Source: Pedobacter alluvionis
GTDB lineage: Bacteria > Bacteroidota > Bacteroidia > Sphingobacteriales > Sphingobacteriaceae
Direction of reading: 5' to 3'
DNA: 64,000 bases
Assembly (NCBI RefSeq): GCF_003664035.1
Contig: NZ_RCCK01000016.1
Location: 124,001 to 188,000 of the forward strand
How positions within the stretch are numbered: the first letter of the stretch is position 1; every line of letters starts with the position of its first letter. Under the pieces are notes generated by a model. That model did no database searches. It was given only the letters and a program-made list of their open reading frames with translations, and had not been told where the DNA came from. Positions 9,974-19,043 of this stretch are shown here, one piece after another. The position numbers and the translations under genes are program-made.

Positions 9974-11497
9974 ATGGTAAAGTCACATCAACATCTTAAC
10001 CGTTTTTTTATCTGTCTGGCCTTATTTTTCTGTGGTAGAACAACTCTTGCACAAGAAACCGTTCTAAAAATAGAAATTGATCCTGCCAACACCTTTCAGA
10101 CCATAGAAGGCTTTGGTGCTTCTGATGCCTGGACTTGTCAGTTTGCCGGATTATGGTCTGCAGAGAAAAGGGATAAGATGGCTGATTTGCTTTTTAGTAC
10201 CCAAACCACAAAAGAGGGGCAACCCCTTGGTATTGGGCTTAACATGTGGCGTTTCAGTATTGGTGGTGGTAGTGCCGCCCAAGGTAAGGCAAGCGATATT
10301 GGCGACGAATGGCGTCGTCAATATGCTTTTTTGCAGCTAAATGGTACCTATAAATGGAACGCAATGCCAGGACAAGTCTGGTTCTTAAAGGCAGCCAAAA
10401 CCCGGGGAGTGAAACAGTTTATCGGATTTGTAAACAGTCCGCATGTACTGTTCACCAAAAACGGGAAAGCCTATTCTACAGATGGCCATTGCAATCTGAA
10501 TTTTGACAAACTTCCTGAATTTGCCGCCGATCTTGTTGCTACCATCAAAGGAATAAAAAAAACAACCGGGATAGAACTAAATTACCTGAGCCCTGCAAAT
10601 GAGCCGCAGTGGAAATGGAATGAACACAAACAGGAAGGCTGTCCTTATAACAATAACGAACTTGCTCAACTTTACAGGGGTGTTAATGAAGCCTTTGTTA
10701 AAAATCAGGTCAAAACCAAAATACAAATAGGAGAGGCTGGCCAGCTCGATTATTTATATAATAATGGCAATAGTGTAAAAGGAAACCAGGTATATCAGTT
10801 CTTTAATCCTTCATCACCCAATTATGTCGGCAACCTAGCGGGCATAGATCAATCTATTTCTGGCCATAGCTATTTTACAACAAGTCCGGAGCAAAAGTTT
10901 ATTACTGTGCGAAAAAAAACAGGGGCGGCAGTAGCGCAAATAAAAGGTTTAAGGTATTGGATGTCTGAATATTGCATTTTAGGCGATAGTTTAATGAAAG
11001 GAGAAAAACGTGACCTGGGTATGGCACCTGCATTATTTATCGCCCGGTTGATCCATCACGACCTGGTTTTGTCTAACGCTACCTCATGGCAGTGGTGGCT
11101 GGGCATATCAGCCAGCGATTATAAAGATGGTTTGGTTTATATAGACAAAAATAAAACAGACGGGCAGGTTTACGATAGTAAAATGTTGTGGGCCCTGGGT
11201 AATTATAGTCGTTTTGTTAGCCCTGGTAGTAAGCGCCTTCAGGTTAAAACACTAGGAGCAAATGTACTTCAGGTTGATGTATCATCTTATCTGCAAAATA
11301 AAAAACTCGTAACAGTAGTGGTTAACCCTACAGAAAAAGATCTTGATCTGGATATTGAAGTAAAGGGAAATAAACAAAGTTTTGTACAAACCTATGTTAC
11401 CTCAGCCAAATACAACTTATCACCCTATAAACAATACCAGGATACCGAACATGTTCGTATTCCGGCTAAATCTGTTACCACAGTACTCAGTAATTAA
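9974..11497 (+). CDS. Secreted glycoside hydrolase family 30-type enzyme, probable endo-beta-1,6-galactanase or related
   Basis: The protein has 507 residues with a signal peptide ending near TLAQ. The N-terminal IEGFGASDAW block and GLNMWRFSIGGGSA motif are those of the GH30 'O-glycosyl hydrolase' branch that includes endo-beta-1,6-galactanases. Expected catalytic residues are visible: the acid/base Glu210 in SPANEPQW and the nucleophile Glu332 in WMSEYCILGD. A C-terminal beta-sandwich (about 420-507) completes the usual fold. The gene follows susD by 14 bp and is followed by a GH35 beta-galactosidase gene. This context favours a beta-galactan (for example arabinogalactan side chain) as substrate. 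Other GH30 activities (beta-glucosidase, xylanase, fucosidase) are less likely but cannot be ruled out by eye. Confidence 0.85.
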   Translation: MVKSHQHLNRFFICLALFFCGRTTLAQETVLKIEIDPANTFQTIEGFGASDAWTCQFAGLWSAEKRDKMADLLFSTQTTKEGQPLGIGLNMWRFSIGGGSAAQGKASDIGDEWRRQYAFLQLNGTYKWNAMPGQVWFLKAAKTRGVKQFIGFVNSPHVLFTKNGKAYSTDGHCNLNFDKLPEFAADLVATIKGIKKTTGIELNYLSPANEPQWKWNEHKQEGCPYNNNELAQLYRGVNEAFVKNQVKTKIQIGEAGQLDYLYNNGNSVKGNQVYQFFNPSSPNYVGNLAGIDQSISGHSYFTTSPEQKFITVRKKTGAAVAQIKGLRYWMSEYCILGDSLMKGEKRDLGMAPALFIARLIHHDLVLSNATSWQWWLGISASDYKDGLVYIDKNKTDGQVYDSKMLWALGNYSRFVSPGSKRLQVKTLGANVLQVDVSSYLQNKKLVTVVVNPTEKDLDLDIEVKGNKQSFVQTYVTSAKYNLSPYKQYQDTEHVRIPAKSVTTVLSN

Positions 11498-11626
11498 GCC
11501 TGATTGAATTTGAAACTATAACGCACCTCATTTTTTATCCCATCCTATTTGGTTGAACTGAAAAGCAATTATAAATCGATATGGGAAAACTATGTTTTTG
11601 ATTTTTTAATACTTAACACACCTTAA

Positions 11627-13468
11627 ATGAAACCTACCCTAAAACTCGTAATGATTAAAGTAATTTTAATTGCTTGTTTTGCCAGCTTTAGTGCATTTGC
11701 ACAAGTTCAGCACACTTTTAAACTTGCAGACTCTGTTTTTCTGCTCGATAATAAACCTTTTCAGATCATTTCGGGAGAAATGCATTATCCGCGTATACCG
11801 CGAGAAGCCTGGCGCGACAGAATGAAAATGGCCAAAGCCATGGGCTTAAATACGATTGGTACCTATGTATTTTGGAATGTGCACGAGCCTCAGAAAGATC
11901 AGTTTGATTTTTCTGGTAATAATGATATTGCCGAATTTGTGCGTATTGCAAAAGAAGAAGGTTTATGGGTATTGCTTCGCCCTAGTCCGTATGTATGTGC
12001 TGAATGGGAATTTGGCGGTTATCCATTTTGGTTACAGAACATTAAAGGTTTACAGGTAAGGAGTAAAGAAGCGCAATATTTAAAAGAATATAAAGAATAT
12101 CTTACAGAGATCGGTAAACGTTTGGCGCCGTTGCAAATTAACCATGGTGGCAACATCTTAATGGTACAGGTTGAAAACGAATATGGTTCTTATGGGAATG
12201 ACAAAGAATACCTGAAAATTAATACCCAGTTGTTTAAAGATGCCGGTTTTGATGGTGTACTTTCCACCTGCGATCCCGTTCCGGCACTGGATGGCGGTCA
12301 TTTGGCAGGCTTGCTTCCGGGAGTAAACGGTATCGATAATCCAGCTCAGATCAGAACGTTAATCAACAAGTATAACAATGGTTCCGGACCTTACTTTGTG
12401 CCAGAATGGTATCCGGCCTGGTTCGATTGGTGGGGTACAAAACACCATGAGGTAGACCCGAAAACATACGCCAATAAACTAGATACTGTACTTAAAGGCG
12501 GAATTTCTATTAATATGTACATGTTTCATGGCGGTACAACCAGAGGATTTATGAACGGGGCAAACTTTAATGATTCTACAGCTTACGAACCACAGATTAG
12601 TAGTTATGATTATGATGCACCTTTAGATGAAGCAGGTAATGCAACAGCAAAGTTTATGCTTTTTCGCGAAGCGATTAAAAAGAATCTGCCTGCAAACCAA
12701 ACACTTCCCGAGGTACCCAACGCTAAGCCAGCGGCGGCATTGCCTACAATTACATTTACCAAATCAACCGATATTTTTAGCCTGATTGGGAAACCAAAAT
12801 TAAGTGAAAAACCACTAACCTTCGAAGCACTCAACCAGCCCTATGGTTTTGTATTGTACAGCAGCAAAATAAAAGGTGGGCGTAAAGGTGTAATTAAAAT
12901 CAACGAGCTGCGCGATTATGGATTGGTATATATCAATAAAAAACTTGTAGGTGTTTTAGACAGAAGGCTTTATCAGGATAGTTTAGTACTTAATCTCCCT
13001 GCCGGCAATGTACAATTGGATATTTTGGTAGAAAACATGGGGAGGATTAATTTTGGCCCTTACTTACTTAAAAATAATAAAGGGATTACTAAAAACGTAA
13101 CTTTTAATGGTAAAGAAATTAAATCGTGGAAAATGTATCCATTACCATTTGATAAAATAGAGACCCAAAAAATACACGCCAAAGTAAGTAGCCAATCTGC
13201 AGCAGTACTTAAATCAGCTAGCTTTAATTTAACAAAAGTTGCCGATACTTATTTAGACATGCGCAAATGGGGGAAAGGACTGGTTTGGGTTAACGGACAT
13301 AACTTAGGTAAATATTGGGGCATTGGACCACAACAAACTATTTATTTACCAGCAGAATGGCTTAAAAAAGGAAAGAATGAAATTGTAGTTTTTGAACTGC
13401 TTAAACCTGGGCAGAAGACGTTAACCAGTTTAGATAAAGCCATTTTAAATGAATTGAAAAGTAAATAA
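11627..13468 (+). CDS. GH35 beta-galactosidase, secreted
   Basis: This exo-acting enzyme removes terminal beta-linked galactose. It is 613 residues with a signal peptide ending FSAFAQ. The TIM barrel starts with IISGEMHYPRIPREAWRDR and GLNTIGTYVFWNVHEP. The acid/base Glu185 lies in VQVENEYGSYG and the nucleophile Glu260 in VPEWYPAWFDWWG. C-terminal beta-sandwich domains contain the LDMRKWGKGLVWVNGHNLG motif seen in GH35 proteins. The gene is 129 bp after the GH30 gene, with a possible separate weak promoter in the gap, and ends the polysaccharide locus. It probably trims galactose from oligosaccharides released by the GH30 enzyme. Confidence 0.95.
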   Translation: MKPTLKLVMIKVILIACFASFSAFAQVQHTFKLADSVFLLDNKPFQIISGEMHYPRIPREAWRDRMKMAKAMGLNTIGTYVFWNVHEPQKDQFDFSGNNDIAEFVRIAKEEGLWVLLRPSPYVCAEWEFGGYPFWLQNIKGLQVRSKEAQYLKEYKEYLTEIGKRLAPLQINHGGNILMVQVENEYGSYGNDKEYLKINTQLFKDAGFDGVLSTCDPVPALDGGHLAGLLPGVNGIDNPAQIRTLINKYNNGSGPYFVPEWYPAWFDWWGTKHHEVDPKTYANKLDTVLKGGISINMYMFHGGTTRGFMNGANFNDSTAYEPQISSYDYDAPLDEAGNATAKFMLFREAIKKNLPANQTLPEVPNAKPAAALPTITFTKSTDIFSLIGKPKLSEKPLTFEALNQPYGFVLYSSKIKGGRKGVIKINELRDYGLVYINKKLVGVLDRRLYQDSLVLNLPAGNVQLDILVENMGRINFGPYLLKNNKGITKNVTFNGKEIKSWKMYPLPFDKIETQKIHAKVSSQSAAVLKSASFNLTKVADTYLDMRKWGKGLVWVNGHNLGKYWGIGPQQTIYLPAEWLKKGKNEIVVFELLKPGQKTLTSLDKAILNELKSK

Positions 13469-13546
13469 TATTTCGATTTTCTTCCGGTTAGCTTCATTAA
13501 CCAATATTAATTACATAATATAAGAAAATTAAAATGTCAATTGTAA

Positions 13547-13589
13547 CAATAGCGATTATGTTAATTATGCTTTAACATAATCGCTATTG
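13547..13589. terminator. Perfect 17-bp inverted repeat between converging genes
   Basis: caatagcgattatgtta (13547-13563) is exactly complementary to 13573-13589, with a 9-nt loop. It lies between the 3' ends of the GH35 gene (+) and the Crp/Fnr gene (-), so it probably stops transcription from both sides. There is no T tract. Confidence 0.6.
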
Positions 13590-13690
13590 CTGCTTTCATC
13601 ATTAGCCATTGAACTTGTTTTTTAGCAATACATCTGTCTTGCTCGAACGTTTGATGCGTCAATATGGAAGGTATTTCTTTGCTGTTTTAA

Positions 13691-14305
13691 TTAAGGCTTG
13701 TTCCTTATTCTACTCAATGTTTCGAGCCTCATGCCTGTAAATGAGGCCACATACTTTAATGGTACGCGATTAATCAGGTGTGGGTAAGAAATCAAGAACC
13801 TTTGGTAACGTTTAAATGCGGTAGGAAGCCTGCAGATATAGGCTCTTTCAGATGCTCCCTGAAAATAAATTTCGGTCATCTTTCTACCTACATAGTTAGC
13901 AATGGGAAAATTTTCGTAAAGTAGTTTCGTCATTTCATGCGGAATGGCAATCGCAAATACCTGATCTATTGTTTCAATATACTCGTCAGAGCTTTCATTT
14001 TCCCATAAATTCCTGATTGTTCCTGCCAATTCATTTTCTGCAGCAATCCAGGTGGTAATCTTTTTATTGCCCATTTTAAGGTAGCCATGTACTGCTCCTT
14101 CTAAAATAAGGAAAATGTAGCGGTTGTATTTTAATGGCGAGGCAATATGTTTGTTTTTAGCAAAACGTACAGGGAATGTGTCACGGTTAATGATGTCTTC
14201 CATTTCTGGAGTGAGTGCATGGTAAGACCTGAAGACTGTAATAATTGGAGAGAAACCACCAAGCGCAGCCCATTTATCTTCACCATAAATATTTTCAATA
14301 TTCAT
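13691..14305 (-). CDS. Crp/Fnr-family transcription regulator
   Basis: The protein has 204 residues. An N-terminal cyclic-nucleotide-binding-like jelly roll (about 30-125) contains the GAVHGYLKMG and WIAAENELAG segments typical of Bacteroidota Crp-like regulators. A dimerisation helix follows, then a C-terminal winged HTH (about 150-204) with the recognition region LKYVASFTGMRLETLSRIRN. No clear cAMP-binding Arg/Ser pair is visible, so the effector is unknown. It stands alone, convergent with the polysaccharide operon, with a long AT-rich upstream region. Confidence 0.85.
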   Translation of the reverse strand: MNIENIYGEDKWAALGGFSPIITVFRSYHALTPEMEDIINRDTFPVRFAKNKHIASPLKYNRYIFLILEGAVHGYLKMGNKKITTWIAAENELAGTIRNLWENESSDEYIETIDQVFAIAIPHEMTKLLYENFPIANYVGRKMTEIYFQGASERAYICRLPTAFKRYQRFLISYPHLINRVPLKYVASFTGMRLETLSRIRNKP

Positions 14306-14665
14306 TGAGAAAAAGAGTGTGTATTAAAAAGTGAAAATAATTATAAAAATAAAAAAATCATTATTCTTCTTACAACAGAAGAGAATATTAATGCTGAATA
14401 GGTATAGAATTCATAAAAAACAAGGGGCCAAAACGTTCATTATTAAGTTTTTATTTATTATTTATGAAAGAATGCACGGATAAAAAAATATTTTAGTTCT
14501 TAGTAAACGTATTCCTTTTAATGGTTTATAAATTTGTAGTCAGTAGGCTATAAAAAATAGAAAAATGATTTTTTTTTATTCGCGTTTAACCTGATGATTC
14601 CTAAATATTTAGCTGCATTTTATTCAGTTAATGTTAACTTTCTATTAAATATCTTGGGTTTACCT
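14306..14665. other. AT-rich gap without genes
   Basis: I see no open frame with gene character. It contains the upstream region of the Crp/Fnr gene (minus strand), very AT-rich and with several A/T runs. Confidence 0.6.
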
Positions 14666-14696
14666 TTTGCAAGAATGGATTTAATTCCTAACTTCG
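14666..14696 (+). promoter_or_regulatory. Bacteroidota-type promoter of tRNA-Lys
   Basis: TTTG (14666-14669), a 19-bp spacer, and TAACTTCG (14689-14696) match the -33/-7 consensus TTTG-N19-TAnnTTTG with one mismatch. The tRNA starts 22 bp downstream. Confidence 0.6.
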
Positions 14697-14717
14697 CAGC
14701 CTCGAAAGGGAGAAAAT

Positions 14718-14790
14718 GATTCCGTAGCTCAGCTGGTAGAGCATTACACTTTTAATGTAGTGGTCCTGGGTTCGAATCCCAGCGGGATCA
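14718..14790 (+). tRNA. tRNA-Lys (anticodon UUU)
   Basis: The cloverleaf is complete: acceptor arms GATTCCG and CGGGATC, D arm GCTC-AGCTGGTA-GAGC, anticodon stem TTACA/TGTAG with loop CTTTTAA (anticodon TTT at 14751-14753), T arm CTGGG-TTCGAAT-CCCAG, discriminator A. CCA is not encoded. It stands alone with its own promoter and terminator. Confidence 0.97.
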
Positions 14791-14791
14791 C

Positions 14792-14822
14792 AAAAAACCT
14801 CACAGAAATGTGAGGTTTTTTT
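14792..14822 (+). terminator. Rho-independent terminator of tRNA-Lys
   Basis: AAAAAACCTCACA, a GAAA tetraloop, then TGTGAGGTTTTTT: a 13-bp stem ending in a T run, directly behind the tRNA. Confidence 0.9.
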
Positions 14823-15029
14823 GTTTTATTCCCGTTAGGGTTCGAACCTGACAAACATATAAATAACATTGTGAAACGTTTTGGAAAGCTCAGTAAGCAG
14901 CCAATGACAACAGAATCATACTGATCCCTTAAGAACGAATAAAACAATTTAGGAATTCGAAATTATTGAAGTTGATTTCAAATAAAAACATCATCTTCAG
15001 GTAGATTAAAATTTAACATTACAACGTTT

Positions 15030-17375
15030 ATGTCATTATTCTTGCACCGTATTAGTCTGGCAACAATTTTAGCTTTTGTCATTTCTATTACGCAGGCTCA
15101 GCAGCAATCCACATCATTAAATAATGGTAAGAACAATTGGACTACATTGCAAAGGGATTCGGTACGGAGGGTAATTTCTTCGGAGTTAACCCAACCCTCG
15201 TGGATTTTTAAAAGTAACCTGTTACTTTATAACACCAGTTCTAAATCAGGATTAAAGACATTTTATATTGCAGATCCGGCGAATAACAAAACAACCCGGT
15301 TATTTGATGCGAATGAACTTGTAGAACTTACCTCCCCTTATTTTTCACAGTCAATCCACCCAACGAAGGTAGATTTTATTGTTCGTGGTGTTTCTCCTAC
15401 AAACCAGGCCATCTTATTATGTGTGGTGCAGGGAAAAGAATTACAGTACGATTTAAAAAGCCGTACTTTCACTGAGCCTGTTTCAGCTGATACCCCAAAA
15501 GGACTTCCATCTTCTCGTCAATTGCCCCCTGGTAATGATAGGGCGACATTATATTCAAGGGATCGCGCCTATGGTGTGTACGCTGAAAACCATAATCTTT
15601 TCTTATTAAAACCAGGAACTTCCGGAAAGGATTCGCTGGTTCAGTTGACGTATGATGGTGATTCCAATAATTCATTTGCACGAAAAACGCTTTCCAGCCA
15701 AATGCGAGCGCAGCGCGGACCCTGGCTTGGTGAATGGTTAGGTGATACACATATAGGATTCGCACTACGTTCTGATCAACGCAAAGTTAGAGACCTGACC
15801 TTAATAAATAGTCTGGCGCCGCACGCCCCCGTTCCTATATCTTATAAATACGAATTACCCGGAGACGAAAATGTTACGCAGTTTGAGTTGTGGCTATTAA
15901 ATGCAGACAGCGCGAAGATGCACAAAGTAAATATTGATCATTTTCAGGACCAAGTCGTAAAACTGAATCAAGGCCAACAATCGGGAGGGATCTATTTCAC
16001 CAGAGAGAGCCGAACTGTAGATACCATCCAGTTGTGCCAGGTAGATCCCCATACCTTGAAAACAACTGTGCTTATAACTGAAGTTGGAAAACCATTTTTA
16101 AATGATTTATTGCAGACCTACGCAGTGATTAATGATGGCAAAGACATTCTATGGTGGTCTGAACGAACCGGTAAAGGAGCCTACTATTTGTATGACGGAA
16201 AAGGGAAGCTAAAAAATGCGGTAACCAAAGGTGATTTCGTTGCCGGCAATATTTACTATATGGATGCTGAATCACGTTACATGATTATCGAAGGTTTTGG
16301 CTACAAATCAGCCAATAACCCATATCACAAAAATTTTTACAAAGTTAATCTGGACGGCACCGGATTTGTTGAATTAACCCCAGGTCAGGGCGATCATTAT
16401 ATCAGTGCCTCATTAGACAAAAAATTTATAATTGATCAATACTCATCTGTTGATTGCTTACCAAAATGTGAAATCAGAGATATGAAAGGGCGGCTGCGCA
16501 TCTCCATTCCTATGCCGGATAATAGTATCTTAAAAGCTAAGGGATTGAAGACGCCTATCTTAGAAAAAGTAAAGGCGGCTGATCATACGACAGACTTATA
16601 TGGTGTGATATATACACCAGCTGATTTCGATCCGAATAAAAAATATCCTGTTATTTGCAATGTCTATCCAGGCCCTCAGGATGATGGTATACCTCAGGGG
16701 TTTAATATTGTGCCAGCTCAAAACGAACGGCTTGCCGATCTTGGCTTTATCGTGCTGCAATTTGGGTTCAGGGGATCATCACCACTTCGGGGACGAGACT
16801 TCTATACCTTTGGCTATGGTAATCTACGTGATTATGCTCTGGCTGACTGCAAGTATATGGTGGAACAACTTGCAGCGCGTTATAGCTACATCGATTTAGA
16901 TCGTGTAGGTATTTACGGGCATTCGGGAGGAGGCTTTATGACGGCTGCGGCAATGATGACCTATCCTGATTTTTTTAAAGTAGGTGTGTCCTCATCTGGT
17001 AATCACGATAATAATATTTATGCAAAATTCTGGACAGAAACTTATCAGGGTATTCAGCAAACCAAAACAAGTGTAGATTCATTAGGAAATCCACACACAT
17101 CATTCGTGAGTAATCCACGAACTACAATAGAGCTGGCAAAAAACCTTAAGGGACGACTTTTATTAATAACCGGTGACATGGACAATAATGTAAATCCTGC
17201 AAACACCATGCGGTTGGCAAATGCGTTAATTAAAAATAACAAAAGATTTGACCTGATGATATTGCCAGGTGTCGCTCATGAGATAAGTGGCGATTACTAT
17301 AGGGGGCTGATCAATAATTACTTCACGGATTATTTAAAATCATGGAAAGGCTACAATGCCGATATGATCAAATAA
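15030..17375 (+). CDS. Secreted S9-family prolyl oligopeptidase / dipeptidyl peptidase IV-like peptidase
   Basis: The protein has 781 residues with a signal peptide ending ITQAQ. An N-terminal beta-propeller (about 40-510) is followed by an alpha/beta hydrolase domain. The catalytic triad is visible: Ser632 in GHSGGG, Asp718 in GDMDNNVNP, His750 in VAHEI. The domain order and length are those of S9B/S9C peptidases that remove dipeptides or cleave after Pro/Ala in periplasmic peptide breakdown. It is a single gene between tRNA-Lys and a relic region. The exact specificity cannot be read from the sequence. Confidence 0.9.
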   Translation: MSLFLHRISLATILAFVISITQAQQQSTSLNNGKNNWTTLQRDSVRRVISSELTQPSWIFKSNLLLYNTSSKSGLKTFYIADPANNKTTRLFDANELVELTSPYFSQSIHPTKVDFIVRGVSPTNQAILLCVVQGKELQYDLKSRTFTEPVSADTPKGLPSSRQLPPGNDRATLYSRDRAYGVYAENHNLFLLKPGTSGKDSLVQLTYDGDSNNSFARKTLSSQMRAQRGPWLGEWLGDTHIGFALRSDQRKVRDLTLINSLAPHAPVPISYKYELPGDENVTQFELWLLNADSAKMHKVNIDHFQDQVVKLNQGQQSGGIYFTRESRTVDTIQLCQVDPHTLKTTVLITEVGKPFLNDLLQTYAVINDGKDILWWSERTGKGAYYLYDGKGKLKNAVTKGDFVAGNIYYMDAESRYMIIEGFGYKSANNPYHKNFYKVNLDGTGFVELTPGQGDHYISASLDKKFIIDQYSSVDCLPKCEIRDMKGRLRISIPMPDNSILKAKGLKTPILEKVKAADHTTDLYGVIYTPADFDPNKKYPVICNVYPGPQDDGIPQGFNIVPAQNERLADLGFIVLQFGFRGSSPLRGRDFYTFGYGNLRDYALADCKYMVEQLAARYSYIDLDRVGIYGHSGGGFMTAAAMMTYPDFFKVGVSSSGNHDNNIYAKFWTETYQGIQQTKTSVDSLGNPHTSFVSNPRTTIELAKNLKGRLLLITGDMDNNVNPANTMRLANALIKNNKRFDLMILPGVAHEISGDYYRGLINNYFTDYLKSWKGYNADMIK

Positions 17376-17503
17376 TATTTTTTATAGTTCATTATCTATA
17401 TCCGTTGGGTTTGATCTGGTTTAATTAAACCTCGTTGAACTGTATTGGGTGAAAGATGAAAAAAAAATATTTCCAGATTTGCCACTATATCATGAAGTTT
17501 ATG

Positions 17504-17708
17504 CTATTCCAGTCCGGCGTTAAAGTCTATTCCAAAATCAAGAAGTACTGTTGGATGGATTTTTAAACCTATAGCCAATCTCATTATTGTAATGAAACTT
17601 GGACTGGTTTCTCCATTTTCATATATAAGAAAGTTTCTGTTTCTCTTTTAAAGATTTTAAATGCTGACCGAATTTTTTCAGAATTATTTTTCCTTTCTCA
17701 CTAATCAT
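17504..17708 (-). pseudogene. Broken XRE-family helix-turn-helix regulator
   Basis: On the minus strand an ATG at 17708 opens MISEKGKIILKKFGQHLKSL and runs 29 codons to a stop. A shifted frame starting at 17620 then gives ENGETSPSFITIMRLAIGLK and on to LLDFGIDF before a stop at 17504. These two parts match the first and last thirds of small Bacteroidota XRE proteins. The middle, with the recognition helix, is missing. It is thus a deletion plus frameshift remnant. The rest of the 630-bp gap (17376-18005) shows no other gene. Confidence 0.75.
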
Positions 17709-18005
17709 TTTATTACCAATAAAAATAATCAACAGTGTCTTTTAATTTTTAATTAAAATCGTCATGTATTTATGCAAATGAATAAAGAATTAAACATTTT
17801 AATAGAAGTTATATTGATGGATGTAATAAAACACTTTAAAAAAGCAACTGGGCAGAGTATCGAAAAATAACTGTGCCAGTCAGTTTATTTAGCTACAACC
17901 ATATCATAAACTAGCCCTCACACAGAGGATACACATTCTTTAGGGGTTTGAAAAAAATATTTTTCTTATTTTAGATGGATTAATATTCTGAAAATTATTT
18001 TCCTT

Positions 18006-18677
18006 ATGACTAAAAAGCTGTTATTCATTTTGGTGCTAAGCTTAGTGTTAGCTTTAAAATCTAAAGCACAGCACAAATCGATGATTCCATCTGATGTAAT
18101 TCCGTTTCAGGTAACTGTCGAAAAATCTGTCTATAAAGGTAAAAATGCCTTAGCCCTGGAAATAAAAGGTCAGCCTGATGGAGATAATACACTTGCAATT
18201 TTGAAAGATATTGAATTTCATAATGGGGTAATTGAAGCGACAATTAGTGGGCAACCACTTGCAGGTGCCGGAGCAACAGCTCGTGGGTTTGTAGGTATTG
18301 CGTTCAGGGCGGCTTTAGACGCTTCTAAAATGGAGGTTTTTTATTTACGTCCTACCAATGGTAGGGCAGATGATCAATTACGCAGAAACCACTCCAGCCA
18401 GTATATTTCTATTCCCGGATATCCCTGGGAAAAATTAAGAAAGGAAACGCCAGGACAGTATGAAGCGTATGTTGATATATTGCCTGCAGAATGGATGAAA
18501 ATAAAGATTGTAGTAAAGGATGAAACTGCCAGGCTGTATATTAACGGGGCAGCTCAGCCTACTTTAATTGTAAATGACCTAAAACAGGGTAAAAATATTC
18601 GGGGAAGCATTGGGTTGTGGATAGGGCCAGGAACATTAGGCCACTTTACTGATGTTAAAGTAACCAAAGAAGATTGA
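18006..18677 (+). CDS. Secreted concanavalin A-like lectin/glucanase-fold protein
   Basis: The protein has 223 residues with a signal peptide ending SKAQ. The remainder is one beta-rich domain with a GVIEATISGQP strand, an ARGFVGIAFRAA strand, and a C-terminal GSIGLWIGPGTLGHFTDVKV strand pair. This is the pattern of LamG/DUF1080-type jelly-roll domains that bind or cleave carbohydrate. No catalytic pair of Glu residues is obvious, so binding is as likely as hydrolysis. It is a single gene with its own upstream region, convergent with the lodAB genes. Confidence 0.7.
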   Translation: MTKKLLFILVLSLVLALKSKAQHKSMIPSDVIPFQVTVEKSVYKGKNALALEIKGQPDGDNTLAILKDIEFHNGVIEATISGQPLAGAGATARGFVGIAFRAALDASKMEVFYLRPTNGRADDQLRRNHSSQYISIPGYPWEKLRKETPGQYEAYVDILPAEWMKIKIVVKDETARLYINGAAQPTLIVNDLKQGKNIRGSIGLWIGPGTLGHFTDVKVTKED

Positions 18678-18866
18678 TAAATATATAAATCCCGGTATCG
18701 AATCTACAATTAAAAATCTCATGAATCTATAAAATATTCAAACACCAGACGTTTATATTAATGAACTTAATGCTTTTTCTAATTCGGTAATACCGGTTGC
18801 AAGCGCTGTTCCTGTAAGCCAACATTTACTACTTATTGGACCAGGGATTTCGTGTTTCGGTTTCTG

Positions 18867-18898
18867 AAAAAAGGGATAACCAAATTAATGGTTACCCC
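18867..18898 (-). terminator. Probable terminator of the lodAB operon
   Basis: GGGATAACC (18873-18881) pairs with GGTTACCCC (18890-18898) with one mismatch. On the minus strand the stem is followed by six T. It lies about 145 bp beyond the lodB-like stop. The rest of the gap 18678-19043 shows nothing recognisable. Confidence 0.5.
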
Positions 18899-19043
18899 CA
18901 ATCTAAATTAACGCTCTCAGGCTTTCGCCGGATGTAGGACTCTCACCCCCTATATTACCATATACGCAAAAATATATTGCCTGGTTTTTTGTTTCTATAA
19001 ATATTGGCAATTTTGATAATACTAATGGCAAACCACTGCTGTT

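Noticed and set aside
14744..14947. Minus-strand frame ending in PLGFEPRTTTLKV
   Set aside because: It is the mirror of the tRNA-Lys T and anticodon arms; this spurious peptide is common across genomes.
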